Shown: piece after piece, positions 8,380 to 17,582 of the stretch
Numbering within the stretch: the first letter of the stretch is position 1
How the letters are laid out: the number at the start of each line of letters is the position of its first letter
Assembly: GCF_024584435.1 (NCBI RefSeq)
Contig: NZ_CP102197.1
Coordinates: 186,001 to 250,000 of the forward strand
Direction: 5' to 3'
Length of the DNA stretch: 64,000 nt
From: Schaalia odontolytica
GTDB lineage: Bacteria > Actinomycetota > Actinomycetes > Actinomycetales > Actinomycetaceae
Notes under the pieces: model-generated
What the model was told of the DNA's origin: nothing
Databases searched by the model: none
What the model saw: only the letters and a program-made list of their open reading frames with translations
Made by a program: the position numbers and the translations under genes

Positions 8380-10022
8380 GAAGAAGACCCGCCCTCCTTC
8401 TTGCCGTGTGCCTGGTGCTCGCGGGCTGCGCGTCGCTTCCCACCTCCTCAGCCCCCGCGCCCTTCGATGTGCCCGCCCGCGATGGTGCTGGCGTCCAATT
8501 CTCCGCAGAAGGACCGGCTGACGGCTCCGATGCCGAGACCCTCGTCGGTGATTTTCTCCTGGCGTGCGCGGCCGGCCCCCAGGACGATTACGCCACGGCC
8601 AGGCTCTTTCTCACCTCCGCCTCGGCGCGTGCGTGGCAGCCCGACACAGAGATCCTTGTCTACGACACGGATACCGCCCCTGCTATCAGCGTGGGAGCGG
8701 AGGCCAACTCCTCGGTTGACGTGACCGTGTCCGTCCTGGGGGTGGCGAGCATCGACGCCTCGGGGGTTCTCACGCGGGTCGAAGTAGGAGCCGTGTCCCG
8801 TTCCTTCTCCCTCGTTCGAGAAAACGGCCAGTGGCGCATCAACGCCCCCGACAACCTCGTCCTCATGAGCAGGGCGGCCTTCACGGCCCTCTATTCGCTC
8901 GTCAACCTCTACTTCCCGACCACCGAGGGCACCGACCTGGTGGCGGACCCCCGCTGGTTTCCCTCGCGGCGCCTGGCATCGCACCTGTTGGCGGGCCTGG
9001 TGGCCGGACCCCGGCAGTCCCTCACCGCGGTTGCCTCCAATGCGATCCCCGCCGGGACGACCCTGCCATCCCACGGGGTTGAGGTCGCCGACGGCGTGGC
9101 TCGCGTTGAGCTGAACGCCGTCATGCCCGCGAGCGAGGGCGCGAAGGCTCGCCTGTCGTGGGAGCTGACGCGCACGCTGACTCAGGCGGGGGATGTCTCT
9201 CAGGTCGGTGTGACGCTCTCGGGGGAAACCCTCGAGGCGCACGGGGTCCCGCCCGCACCCCCCTACTCCCTCGACACGCTCGTTGGCGCGGGTCCGCAGG
9301 GCGTGGGCATCGTCTCGGATTCGGGGGTCAGGAGCCTGAGCGGTGCAACGGATGCAACGAATCCGACGGCCTCGCCCGTGGACCCCGCGCTCGTCGCGTG
9401 GAGCGGTACGGACGGCGTCTACGCCCAGCGCGGTGACAACACCGTCGCCTTCCTGCCCGGGCAGGCCCCACTCGGCCCCTCCGTCGACCGCTACGGGTGG
9501 GTGTGGGGCCCGGCCTCGGCATCCTCGGTGAGCGTCGGCGGAGACTCCGAGGGCGCTTTCGGCGTCGGCGTCGAAGCGGAGAGCGCGGGAGACATACACG
9601 CGGTGCGGATCTCGCCGGACGGCGTACGCGCCCTGATCATCCGTGGAAGTGACGCCAGCGCGTGGGTGGGGGTCGTTGAACGAGGAGCAGGCGGGCGCCC
9701 CCAGGCGGTGCATTCCCTCGAGAGGATCACCGTTGAGCGCGCAGCGGTCATCGACGCCTCATGGACGACGTCGACGGGGGTGGCGCTGGTGCTGCGCGAG
9801 TCCGGGAACGAGGAGGATCACCTGGTGACGATGCCGCTGGGAGGGCTTCCCTCCTCCGTGTCCCTGCCGATTCGCGTCTCCTCCATGAGCGCGGGATCGT
9901 CCTCCGCCTCCGTCGTCATCACGGGAGTGGATTCGGGGGGTGAGCGCCAGGTCCTGGTCCGGTCGGGCGCCCTGTGGCAGAGCGCCCCGCAGGGCCTGAC
10001 ATCCGCCCGGTTCGCGGGGTGA
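8376..10022 (+). CDS. lpqB: lipoprotein LpqB, MtrAB accessory protein
   Basis: A 548-residue secreted lipoprotein. The signal peptide ends in the lipobox LAGC with Cys18 as the lipidation site. An Ala/Asp-rich N-terminal region is followed by a GerMN (sporulation/spore germination) domain (about residues 190-310, with TLPSHGVEVADGVARVEL) and a C-terminal beta-propeller-like region (about 320-540). In mycobacteria and streptomycetes LpqB interacts with the extracellular part of MtrB and tunes MtrA phosphorylation. The ATG overlaps the mtrB stop. Confidence 0.93.
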   Translation: MRRRPALLLAVCLVLAGCASLPTSSAPAPFDVPARDGAGVQFSAEGPADGSDAETLVGDFLLACAAGPQDDYATARLFLTSASARAWQPDTEILVYDTDTAPAISVGAEANSSVDVTVSVLGVASIDASGVLTRVEVGAVSRSFSLVRENGQWRINAPDNLVLMSRAAFTALYSLVNLYFPTTEGTDLVADPRWFPSRRLASHLLAGLVAGPRQSLTAVASNAIPAGTTLPSHGVEVADGVARVELNAVMPASEGAKARLSWELTRTLTQAGDVSQVGVTLSGETLEAHGVPPAPPYSLDTLVGAGPQGVGIVSDSGVRSLSGATDATNPTASPVDPALVAWSGTDGVYAQRGDNTVAFLPGQAPLGPSVDRYGWVWGPASASSVSVGGDSEGAFGVGVEAESAGDIHAVRISPDGVRALIIRGSDASAWVGVVERGAGGRPQAVHSLERITVERAAVIDASWTTSTGVALVLRESGNEEDHLVTMPLGGLPSSVSLPIRVSSMSAGSSSASVVITGVDSGGERQVLVRSGALWQSAPQGLTSARFAG

Positions 10023-10025
10023 CGC

Positions 10026-10769
10026 ATGCGTGCCCCGCGTGCTGCCCGCGACCTCGTTCGGGAACTCGTGGGCGCGCTCCTGCCCGTGCAATGCGCCGGG
10101 TGTCTCGCGTGGGATCAGGTGCTGTGCCCGTCGTGCCGCGCGCTTGCGCGTCGCCCCCCGCTGAACGCCGACGTCGAGGGGCACCGTGGCCCCCTCCCCG
10201 GGGTGTTCCTCGGCGACTACGGTGGGGCGCTGCGGCGGATCGTTCTGAGCGCGAAGCACTCAGCGAAAACGGACCTGGGGGAGTTCCTGGACGATGCGGG
10301 AGAAAACCTGGGCGTGCGCGCGTGCGAGGTGCTGGGCATCGGCAAGGCACGCGAGTGGGACGCCGCGCGTGAGTCGCGGCCCTCGAGCCGCGTTCCCCGC
10401 ACCGAGGTGTGGGTCGTGCCCGCACCCTCGTCGTGGAAGCGCCGCATGCGCGGTCGACAGGTTGCCCTGCCGATCGCCATCGCCGTTGCTCGCGGTATCG
10501 CGTCGAGTGCGCGTCCGGGCACACGCGTCGCGGTCGTCAATGCCGTTCGTCTGCGCCTCGGGGCAGGCTCTCAATCTGGAAAGGCCGGGGCGCAGCGCGT
10601 CGTGGGGCGCATGGGTGCGATGAGGGCACTCGCCGTTCCGCGCGCATCCATTCGCGTGGTCGCCGTCGACGACGTGGTGACCACGGGCGCCACGATCCGT
10701 GAGATGGAGCGAGTCTTGGGTGCGCTCGACGTCGTCGCCGCCCTGTGTCGCGCGGGCGCTTCCTCATGA
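10026..10769 (+). CDS. ComF-family phosphoribosyltransferase-like protein
   Basis: A 247-residue ComF-type protein three bases after lpqB. The N-terminus has a zinc-ribbon pattern, CAGC then CPSC (about 20-40), followed by GDYGGALRRIVLSAKHSAK and the C-terminal phosphoribosyltransferase fold with the PRPP loop VVAVDDVVTTGAT (about 211-223). ComF proteins take part in DNA uptake in naturally competent bacteria, but homologues are widespread in actinobacteria where the role is unclear. The position between lpqB and hpf is conserved in many actinobacteria. Confidence 0.9.
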   Translation: MRAPRAARDLVRELVGALLPVQCAGCLAWDQVLCPSCRALARRPPLNADVEGHRGPLPGVFLGDYGGALRRIVLSAKHSAKTDLGEFLDDAGENLGVRACEVLGIGKAREWDAARESRPSSRVPRTEVWVVPAPSSWKRRMRGRQVALPIAIAVARGIASSARPGTRVAVVNAVRLRLGAGSQSGKAGAQRVVGRMGAMRALAVPRASIRVVAVDDVVTTGATIREMERVLGALDVVAALCRAGASS

Positions 10770-10788
10770 CGCAGGTCACGGCATGAGG

Positions 10789-10944
10789 TATAGTGTGGAT
10801 ACAGACTTTCGATAGCGTGGGCTGCGCGGACGCCGTTCACGCCATGTGCGGGAGGTGATAGCTCAGAGCACGGTTCGGGCAGTGAGCACCGAGCAATCCC
10901 CACCTGCGGGCAAGGGAGCCCGCCGCACACCATGGAGGAAACAC
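10789..10944 (+). ncRNA. long structured-looking leader upstream of hpf (candidate)
   Basis: A TATAGT -10-like hexamer at 10789-10794 would give a leader of about 145 nt before the hpf start. The leader holds complementary blocks, for example ggaggtg near 10851-10857 with cacctgc near 10901-10907, and gcggg near 10848 with cccgcc near 10918-10923. A class of conserved RNA (raiA motif) is known upstream of hpf/raiA genes in some Gram-positive bacteria. I cannot test membership by eye. Confidence 0.3.
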
Positions 10945-11592
10945 ATGGATATCACCGTCGTTGCACGTAACGCCGAGATTCACCCGAATTTCCGGGCATA
11001 CGTGGAGGAGAAGGTTTCGAAGATCACTCAGTTCTACCCCCGCGCCCAGCGCGTGGATGTCGAGCTGACTCACGAACGCAACCCTCGCCAGGCCGACACC
11101 GCCGAGCGCATCGAGCTGACCGTTTTCGGCAAAGGTCCGATCATTCGCGCCGAAGCGAAGTCCGCGGACCGCTACGCCGCGGTCGACATCGCCGCCGGCA
11201 AGCTCTACGAGCGCCTGCGTCGCCTACGTGACCGCGTGAAGGACCACCGGCGCCGCTACCCGCGTGACCTGGCCGAAACCGAGATCCTCGATGCAGCGCC
11301 GACCGCCGTCCCGGAGGCCGCACCCGAACCCGAGGCTCCCAAGCCGCTGCGCAGCGCGGAGGACCTCAAAGTCGGCGAGGCGCGTGAGGAGCAGTGGGGT
11401 GATACCCCGATCATCGTCCGCCAGAAGGTACACGAGGCCCCGCCGATGAGCGTGGACGAGGCCCTCGACCAGATGATGATGGTCGGCCACCCCTTCTTCC
11501 TCTTCGTCGATAGGGACACGAATCAGCCCTGCGTCGTCTACCACCGCCACGGGTGGACGTATGGCGTGCTTCGTTTGAACACGACGATCTGA
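10945..11592 (+). CDS. hpf: ribosome hibernation promoting factor, long form
   Basis: A 215-residue long-form HPF/RaiA. The N-terminal S30AE domain (about 1-105, MDITVVARNAEIHPNF to LRRLRDRVKDHRRR) binds the 30S decoding centre; a variable acidic linker is followed by the C-terminal dimerisation domain (about 155-210, HPFFLFVDRDTNQPCVVYHR) that drives 100S ribosome formation. The ATG at 10945 has a GGAGG site seven bases upstream; the frame is open further up but lacks family similarity. It is followed by a strong terminator hairpin, so it is monocistronic or the end of its unit. Confidence 0.95.
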   Translation: MDITVVARNAEIHPNFRAYVEEKVSKITQFYPRAQRVDVELTHERNPRQADTAERIELTVFGKGPIIRAEAKSADRYAAVDIAAGKLYERLRRLRDRVKDHRRRYPRDLAETEILDAAPTAVPEAAPEPEAPKPLRSAEDLKVGEAREEQWGDTPIIVRQKVHEAPPMSVDEALDQMMMVGHPFFLFVDRDTNQPCVVYHRHGWTYGVLRLNTTI

Positions 11593-11604
11593 CGGTTCAT
11601 GAGT

Positions 11605-11645
11605 GCGCGCGGCGCCCCGGGCGGCAGGCCCGGGGCGCCGCGCGT
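11605..11645 (+). terminator. hairpin after hpf
   Basis: GGCGCCCCGGGC at 11611-11622 pairs with GCCCGGGGCGCC at 11628-11639 around a five-base loop, and flanking GC alternation extends the stem to about 17 bp. No T-run follows, which is common in high-GC actinobacteria. Confidence 0.8.
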
Positions 11646-11774
11646 GCGCTCTGAGCGTTAAATGCGTCCATGTTTGCGCGGGCGTTTTCACTTTGGGCGG
11701 TTAGTTCGTAAACTGATGGGTGGATTTGACTGTCCGCTCACAAGGGGGCGGGCGCACGACGTCAGGAGCTTTTC

Positions 11775-14606
11775 GTGTCGATTATTGACAAGATCCTTCG
11801 CGCGGGCGAAGGCCGGATGCTGCGCAAGCTGGATCGGCTGGCCTCGCAGGTGGACGCCATGCAGGAGGACTTCGAGGCACTGACGGACGAGGAGCTGCAG
11901 GCCAAAACACAGGAGTTCAAGGATCGCCTGGAGGAGGGGGAAACCCTGGACGACCTCCTGGTCGAGGCCTTCGCGACCGTGCGCGAGGCGTCGTGGCGCA
12001 TTCTGCGCATGCGCCCCTTCCACGTCCAGGTGATGGGCGGCATCGCCCTGCATCAGGGCAAGATCGCGGAGATGAAGACCGGCGAGGGGAAGACGCTGGT
12101 GGCCACGATGCCCTCCTACCTGCGTGCGCTCACCGGCAAGGGCGTCCACGTGGTGACGGTGAACGACTACCTGGCCAAGTACCAGTCCGACCTGATGAGT
12201 CGCGTCTACAACTTCCTTGGCCTGACCTGCGGGTGTGTCCTCGTGGGGCAGACCCCGGCGCAGCGCCGCGAGATGTACGCGTGCGACATCACCTACGGCA
12301 CCAACAACGAGTTTGGCTTCGACTACCTGCGCGACAACATGGCTCAGGTCCCCGAGGACATGGTGCAGCGCGGCCACGCCTTCGTGATCGTCGATGAGGT
12401 CGACTCCATCCTCATCGACGAGGCCCGTACCCCCCTCATTATTTCCGGCCCCGCGGACGGGGACCTGAACCGCTGGTACGTCGAGTTTGCCCGCATCGCG
12501 CGCCTTCTCACGCGCGACGAGGACTACGAGGTCGACGAGAAGAAGAAGACCGTCGGCATCTTGGAGCCGGGCATCGACAAGGTCGAGGACCAGCTGGGCG
12601 TGGAAAACCTGTACGAGGCGGCGAACACCCCGCTGATCGGCTTCCTCAACAACGCGATCCGCGCCAAGGAGCTCTTCTTCAAGGACCGCGACTACATCGT
12701 GGACGGCGGCGAGGTCCTCATCGTCGATGAGCACACGGGGCGTGTCCTGCCGGGCCGACGCTACAACGACGGCATGCACCAGGCGATCGAAGCGAAGGAA
12801 GGCGTCGAGATCAAGGCGGAGAACCAGACCCTGGCCACGATTACGCTGCAGAACTACTTCCGTCTGTACCCGGAGGGGTCCCGTGCGGGCATGACGGGCA
12901 CCGCCGAGACCGAGGCGGCCGAATTCGCCTCGACCTACAAGATCGACGTCATCCCGATCCCCACGAACAAGCCGATGATCCGCAAGGACCAGCCCGACCT
13001 TGTCTACCCGACGGAGGCCGGCAAACTGAACGCGATCATCGAGGACGTCGCCAAGCGCCACGAGGCCGGCCAGCCGGTCCTGATCGGTACCGCGTCGGTG
13101 GAGAAGTCCGAACTTCTGTCCCAGATGCTGAAGAAGAAGCATATTCCCCACCAGGTCCTCAACGCCAAGCAGCATGCCCGAGAGGCGGCCGTGGTCGCCA
13201 TGGCCGGGCGCAAGGGAGCGGTCACGGTCGCCACCAACATGGCGGGCCGAGGAACCGACATCATGCTGGGAGGAAACTCCGAGTTCCTCGCTCAGGCAAA
13301 CCTCGAGGCGGAGGGACTCGACCCGAAGGAGAACGCCGAGGAGTACCGGGAGGCGTGGCCCAAGGCGCTCCAGGCCGCGGAGGAAGCTGTTGAGGCGGAG
13401 CGCGAAGAGGTCCGCGAGCTCGGCGGGCTGTACGTGCTGGGATCCGAGAGGCACGAGTCGAGGCGCATCGACAACCAGCTGCGCGGTCGTAGCGGACGTC
13501 AGGGTGACCCCGGTGAGTCCCGCTTCTACCTGTCCATGGAGGACGACCTGATGCGCCTGTTCAACTCGGGCATGGCTCAGCGCATCATGGCCTCGGGCGC
13601 CTACCCGGAGGACATGCCCCTGGAGAACCGCATGGTGTCGCGGTCGATCGCGTCGGCGCAGCACCAGGTCGAAGCACGCAACTTCGAGATCCGCAAGAAC
13701 GTCCTGAAGTACGACGACGTGATGACGGGTCAGCGCGAGACGATCTACGGGGAGCGCCGCAAGGTCCTGGAGGGCGAGGACATGGCCCCCCAGCTGCGCT
13801 CGTTCATGGAGTCGCTTGTCACCGGTCTGGTCGACGAGGCCATTGCGGACAAGCCGGTTGACGAGTGGGATCTGCCGGCCCTGTGGGAGAATCTGCGCGG
13901 CTATTACCCGCCGTCGGTGTCGATCGAGGAAGTCCAGGAAGAGCACGGCGGAGCGTCCTCGCTGGTTCGCGATGACCTGGTCAACGAGCTGATCGGAGAC
14001 ATTCACGCGGTGTACGCCGACACCGAGGACCGCCTGAATGCCAATCCCTTGGCGCAGGCCCAGCTGGGGGATGAACCCATGCGCGCCCTCGAGCGCCGCG
14101 TCGTCATCTCCGTGGTGGACCGTCTCTGGCGTGAGCACCTGTACGAGATGGACTACCTGAAGGAAGGCATCGGCCTGCGTGCGATGGGCCAGCGCGACCC
14201 GCTCGTCGAGTACAAGGACGAGGGCGCGCAGATGTTCCAGGCGATGGTGGAGCGCATCCGTGAGGAATCGGTCCAGCAGGTCTTCAGCTTCGCCAAGCAA
14301 TTCGAACGCGCGCTGGCCTCCGCCGAGGAGCAGGCTGGCGGCTCGATCGCCCATGCGACACTCGCCCCCTCTGAGGCCGCGGCCAGCGAACCCAGCGTCG
14401 AAGAGGTCGCCGCACTCGATTCTGCCGCCGCCGAGGCGGCGCGCGAGGCCGTCGCTCACGCCCGCTCCGTCATGGGCAACGTGGGCCGGGAGAAGGCGCC
14501 GACTCGCGTGACCTACTCGTCCGCCGAGGGGAGCGACTCCTCCGCTGGCGCGCCGAAGGGTAATCGCGCCGAGCGTCGGGCCGCCAAGAAGCGTCGCCGC
14601 CGCTAA
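11775..14606 (+). CDS. secA: preprotein translocase ATPase SecA
   Basis: A 943-residue SecA, the motor of the Sec translocon. Start is GTG with an AGGAG site eight bases upstream. Visible motifs are Walker A MKTGEGKT (about 100-107), the DEAD-like box with [17 protein letters not shown], the preprotein cross-linking and wing domains, and IRA2/helical scaffold regions ([26 protein letters not shown]). The C-terminus ends in an Arg/Lys-rich tail and lacks the CxCxSGx8CH zinc motif, as is usual for actinobacterial SecA1. The upstream hpf and downstream Rv3235-like gene match the order seen around mycobacterial secA1. Confidence 0.97.
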   Translation: MSIIDKILRAGEGRMLRKLDRLASQVDAMQEDFEALTDEELQAKTQEFKDRLEEGETLDDLLVEAFATVREASWRILRMRPFHVQVMGGIALHQGKIAEMKTGEGKTLVATMPSYLRALTGKGVHVVTVNDYLAKYQSDLMSRVYNFLGLTCGCVLVGQTPAQRREMYACDITYGTNNEFGFDYLRDNMAQVPEDMVQRGHAFVIVDEVDSILIDEARTPLIISGPADGDLNRWYVEFARIARLLTRDEDYEVDEKKKTVGILEPGIDKVEDQLGVENLYEAANTPLIGFLNNAIRAKELFFKDRDYIVDGGEVLIVDEHTGRVLPGRRYNDGMHQAIEAKEGVEIKAENQTLATITLQNYFRLYPEGSRAGMTGTAETEAAEFASTYKIDVIPIPTNKPMIRKDQPDLVYPTEAGKLNAIIEDVAKRHEAGQPVLIGTASVEKSELLSQMLKKKHIPHQVLNAKQHAREAAVVAMAGRKGAVTVATNMAGRGTDIMLGGNSEFLAQANLEAEGLDPKENAEEYREAWPKALQAAEEAVEAEREEVRELGGLYVLGSERHESRRIDNQLRGRSGRQGDPGESRFYLSMEDDLMRLFNSGMAQRIMASGAYPEDMPLENRMVSRSIASAQHQVEARNFEIRKNVLKYDDVMTGQRETIYGERRKVLEGEDMAPQLRSFMESLVTGLVDEAIADKPVDEWDLPALWENLRGYYPPSVSIEEVQEEHGGASSLVRDDLVNELIGDIHAVYADTEDRLNANPLAQAQLGDEPMRALERRVVISVVDRLWREHLYEMDYLKEGIGLRAMGQRDPLVEYKDEGAQMFQAMVERIREESVQQVFSFAKQFERALASAEEQAGGSIAHATLAPSEAAASEPSVEEVAALDSAAAEAAREAVAHARSVMGNVGREKAPTRVTYSSAEGSDSSAGAPKGNRAERRAAKKRRRR

Positions 14607-14614
14607 ACGTTGTC

Positions 14615-14654
14615 ACGGGAGTGAGGGGATCTGACGCGATCCCCTCACTCCCGT
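14615..14654 (+). terminator. 17-bp hairpin after secA
   Basis: ACGGGAGTGAGGGGATC at 14615-14631 pairs perfectly with 14638-14654 around a six-base loop. It is nine bases after the secA stop and probably works in both directions, since the next gene converges. Confidence 0.9.
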
Positions 14655-14696
14655 CAGTGCACCCATTCCTGTCCGGTGAGGTGGTCGGATGGGGTC

Positions 14697-15188
14697 CTAT
14701 GCGAGCTCGAGAGCGGTCGTCATCCAGCGGCCCCGGTATTCTTCGAGTCGCAGAGCCAGCGCGTAGGTGCGGGAGGCGGTGGAGACGATCACGGCCACCT
14801 CCGTTCGCCTGTCGTCAATGGGACAGGTGCGAACGTGGACGGGGTTGGTGCCGCGCGCGCACGGGCTCAGGCGAACGGCGACGAGGGCGGCGTAGATCTC
14901 GGGCAGGAGCCAGCGGCGAAGCTGCTGCGCCTGCCTCGCGCCCGTGACGACCTCGACGATGGCGCGCGCGAGGGTGGCCGCCCAGGCGCCCGGATCCGGC
15001 AGCTCGGCGCGGAGGCCAAGGGGATCGCGGACCTGCTCCGATACGTCTCGCACGGTGGCGGGCAGGCACGAGTCGCGCCCAAAACGGAAGGGCGAGACGG
15101 GAGTGGGACGGGAGGGGGATGGGCCGGTGACGGGGCGACGCGACGGTTGCCGGGTCGTCCGTGGCCGGGGAGCGATCTGCGTGCTCAT
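14697..15188 (-). CDS. Rv3235-family protein
   Basis: A 163-residue protein whose ATG overlaps the stop of the LysM gene (ATGA). The first 60 residues are Pro/Arg/Thr-rich and disordered; the rest is a compact alpha/beta domain (AATLARAIVEVVTGAR, LRRWL, near residues 85-110, then VRTCPIDDRRTEVAVIV and LALRLEEYRGRW) as in the Rv3235/DUF6459 family, found next to secA in many actinobacteria. The molecular role is unknown. The coupling to a LysM peptidoglycan-binding protein suggests a cell-envelope function. Confidence 0.75.
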   Translation of the reverse strand: MSTQIAPRPRTTRQPSRRPVTGPSPSRPTPVSPFRFGRDSCLPATVRDVSEQVRDPLGLRAELPDPGAWAATLARAIVEVVTGARQAQQLRRWLLPEIYAALVAVRLSPCARGTNPVHVRTCPIDDRRTEVAVIVSTASRTYALALRLEEYRGRWMTTALELA

Positions 15189-15889
15189 GGCAAGTCCTGG
15201 GGGATGGTGAGGCGTTGGCCGGGGTAAATGAGTGAGGGGTCTGCGATGCTCGCCGCGTTCTCGGCGTGGATCGCGTGCCATGCCTCGGTGATGCGAGCAT
15301 CGTCTGCGCCCGGGCTCAACGCGGAGGCAATCGACCAGAGGGAGTCTCCCGGCGCGACCGTGACCTGAGTCGCAGCGTTGGGGGAGGGGGCGGCGGGTGC
15401 CCCGTGGTCGCCGCCCGTGGACTCCGCTGGCGAGGGCGTGGCGCCGTCGGCGGCGCCCGGCGCGTCGGCCCACGTCAGCGAGACCCCGGTCGCTGTCTCA
15501 AGCGGCGTCGCGAGGGCGGCGAAGGGAGCGACGGCCACGAGGGAGGATCCGATGAGCGCGCTGGCCCCCGCCCTGGCCAGCAGCGAACGCGACAGTCCCG
15601 TGCCGAAGCGTCGAACGAGCGAATGTGCCGCCCGGCGCAGGGCGGGCGGGGCGATACGCAGGAGCGCGAGGTGAGCGCACGCCGAACACGCCAGGCTCCA
15701 CGCCAGGAGGGCGAACGCTCCGAGTCCGAGGACCCAGATCGCGAGCGCCTCGGGTTGCGCCCGGGAGAGTGGGGGAGCGAGGTGAATCAGGTAGAGGGCG
15801 TCGAGAATGGCAAGCGGCGCACCGACGAGCCACAGGAAAGCGTCGCCGAGCTGCGGCTGGCTGAATCGATGGGGTGAATCGTGTGTCAT
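15185..15889 (-). CDS. membrane-anchored LysM domain protein
   Basis: A 234-residue protein. Three hydrophobic segments lie near residues 17-40, 50-75 and 105-130, followed by a low-complexity Ala/Pro/Ser linker and a C-terminal LysM domain (about 180-230) with VTVAPGDSLWSIASALSP and YPGQRLTIPQ. LysM binds N-acetylglucosamine in peptidoglycan, so this is a wall-interacting membrane protein. The ATG at 15889 was preferred because an AAGAG lies upstream; an in-frame ATG at 15928 is possible. It is coupled to the Rv3235-like gene downstream. Confidence 0.82.
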   Translation of the reverse strand: MTHDSPHRFSQPQLGDAFLWLVGAPLAILDALYLIHLAPPLSRAQPEALAIWVLGLGAFALLAWSLACSACAHLALLRIAPPALRRAAHSLVRRFGTGLSRSLLARAGASALIGSSLVAVAPFAALATPLETATGVSLTWADAPGAADGATPSPAESTGGDHGAPAAPSPNAATQVTVAPGDSLWSIASALSPGADDARITEAWHAIHAENAASIADPSLIYPGQRLTIPQDLP

Positions 15890-16031
15890 GGTGAACTCTT
15901 CATCGAGTGGACGGATTCGATAGGACAACTATGACCGATGCAACCGTCAATGTCAATCCATTACAGTTTGTATCTCTTAATGTGATATGGCCCGGTCGCG
16001 GTGGTGAGTGTGGCATCGTAGGAACATGGAC

Positions 16032-16589
16032 ATGTCAGGATTCCTCGCCGAACTCGAAGCGCGATTCGATGAGGCTCGCGAGCGCGAACTCGAGGACCTT
16101 ATCGACGAGCTCACCGATGCTGAACGAGCCTCGGTCACCCTGTCGGCGAGGCTTGCCGGATCCGATGGTTCCGTCACCCTCATGCTGCGCGGAGGCGGCG
16201 TCGTTACCGGAACGATCCTCGACTCGACGCGGACGTGGATTCTGGTCCGCGGTGGCGAGGGGGACAGCCTCGTGATGCATGCGGCCATCGTCGGTGCGTG
16301 GCCGCTCGGGCGCAGCGCGGTCCGCGAAGGGGGCGTGCGCGCGGGCGTGGGCGTCGGGCACGTCCTGCGCGAACTTGGGGCGTGCGGAGTCGGCGTCGTC
16401 ATCGAGTCCGACGCCGGGGACCATCGGGGGGTGATTGACGCGGTCTTTGCAGACCACGTTGATCTGATCCTCGATGGGGGGTCGCTCAGCGATGACGGGC
16501 GCGACGACCATCGCGAGGTGGTCATCTCGCTGGCGCTCGCGGGGCTTCGTCGACTCCGTGTTCTTGGCCAGCGCTGGTCGTGCGACTAG
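16032..16589 (+). CDS. conserved actinobacterial hypothetical protein
   Basis: A 185-residue protein I cannot assign to a named family. The N-terminal 40 residues form an acidic amphipathic helix (FLAELEARFDEARERELEDL). The rest is rich in beta-strands and shows two similar blocks, GGGVVTGTILDSTRTWILVR and GDHRGVIDAVFADHVDLILD, which suggests two small barrel-like (Sm/SH3-type) halves. The ATG at 16032 was chosen because AGGA lies eight bases upstream; the ATG at 16026 is too close to it. It converges on the small HTH gene with a four-base overlap of the stops. Divergent promoters with the LysM gene lie in the AT-richer gap 15890-16031. Confidence 0.6.
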   Translation: MSGFLAELEARFDEARERELEDLIDELTDAERASVTLSARLAGSDGSVTLMLRGGGVVTGTILDSTRTWILVRGGEGDSLVMHAAIVGAWPLGRSAVREGGVRAGVGVGHVLRELGACGVGVVIESDAGDHRGVIDAVFADHVDLILDGGSLSDDGRDDHREVVISLALAGLRRLRVLGQRWSCD

Positions 16590-16798
16590 TGGGCGCGTTC
16601 GGCCTTCTGGCGCTCGCGCGTGGCCACGTACTGGTCCTGGATGAACTGCTCCAGGACGGACTCTTCGATCCTCCATACGTGCTTGCCGCCCACCTGGATT
16701 GCGGGCAGTTCGCCGGAGGAAACGAGGGCGCGGGTGGCTGACATGGTGAGATTCAGGGTCTCGGCGACGTCAGCGAGAGTGAGGAATCGTGTTGCCAT
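16586..16798 (-). CDS. small excisionase/BldC-like helix-turn-helix protein
   Basis: A 70-residue DNA-binding protein. Residues 1-50 (FLTLADVAETLNLTMSATRA, then LVSSGELPAIQVGGKHVWR) match the excisionase/MerR-type HTH_17 domain, and a short basic helix follows. Such free-standing HTH proteins (BldC type) bind direct repeats cooperatively and act as global regulators in actinobacteria. No integrase or phage gene is nearby, so a regulator is more likely than an excisionase. The gap 16799-16928 to the SAF-domain gene is AT-rich and probably carries its promoter. Confidence 0.8.
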   Translation of the reverse strand: MATRFLTLADVAETLNLTMSATRALVSSGELPAIQVGGKHVWRIEESVLEQFIQDQYVATRERQKAERAH

Positions 16799-16928
16799 GA
16801 CAACATGATATCAGTTGGCCTCGTTCTGTTTGTTTGGTTTGAGTCGACAATTTTTGGCGTGTGATTCAATCGATACGGGCGGTTGATTACAATGGATATT
16901 CAACAACCTTCCGTTTTTTCGATCGAGC

Positions 16929-17582
16929 GTGCATCATAGAAGAGTGAAACGCGTCTCCGCATCAGTGTCGATTCCGACGCGCATCCCCGGGAAGATCGAC
17001 CGCCGATTCGTCGTCGGAGTGGTCCTCGTCGTCGCGTCCGTCATCGCCTTTAGTGCCCTCAGCGGCCTCCTTCGGGGAGGGAGCCGCGTCTACTCGGTGA
17101 CGACCACCATCGCTCCCGGCGAGGCCATCACCGCAGACAACGTCAAAGAGGTCGTCCTGCGCGTCAACCCCTCCGTCTACGCTCCCAGCTCCGAGGTCCC
17201 CGCGGGAAGCCGAGCGGCGCGCGTGCTGACTCCCGGTCAGCTCATCATGCGTGAGGACCTCGCCGACGCGGACGGGAATGGGACCGAGGCCTCCGTGCTC
17301 CGAGTCGCCGTCACGGTCAGCGCGGGCCTCCCCGACGGCGTCGCCGATGGGACGCGGCTGCGGCTGTGGGCGACCCCCACCCGTAGCCCGAACCAAGCCG
17401 ACAACCAAGCGCGGGAGATCGAGGGAACCTTCACCTTCGTGCGCGTCATGGATGCCTCGTCCTCCCAGGCGCGCCGGGGACAACGCATTGAGATCCTGGC
17501 CGACGCTGGCTCGGTTCCGGCCCTCCTCGCTGCTCAGACCTCCGCCGACTCCCTGGCGGCTGTCCCGGTTGGGTCGCCGTGA
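16929..17582 (+). CDS. SAF-domain (CpaB/RcpC-like) membrane protein
   Basis: A 217-residue protein with one N-terminal transmembrane helix (about 28-48, VVGVVLVVASVIAFSALSGL) and a SAF domain (about 55-125, VTTTIAPGEAITADNVKEVV, TPGQLIMREDL), as in the CpaB/RcpC pilus-assembly proteins that bind peptidoglycan. Start is uncertain: GTG at 16929 or GTG at 16944; neither has a good ribosome site. The following MinD/CpaE-like gene overlaps by four bases. No other tad pilus genes are in the window. Confidence 0.72.
   Translation: MHHRRVKRVSASVSIPTRIPGKIDRRFVVGVVLVVASVIAFSALSGLLRGGSRVYSVTTTIAPGEAITADNVKEVVLRVNPSVYAPSSEVPAGSRAARVLTPGQLIMREDLADADGNGTEASVLRVAVTVSAGLPDGVADGTRLRLWATPTRSPNQADNQAREIEGTFTFVRVMDASSSQARRGQRIEILADAGSVPALLAAQTSADSLAAVPVGSP

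Noticed and set aside
11688..14459. A 923-residue open frame antisense to secA
   Set aside because: Mirror frame of a high-GC gene with low-complexity Val/Leu/His/Asp/Gly content.
16586..16798. Phage excisionase
   Set aside because: The HTH family matches, but no integrase or attachment site is near; a BldC-like regulator is more likely.
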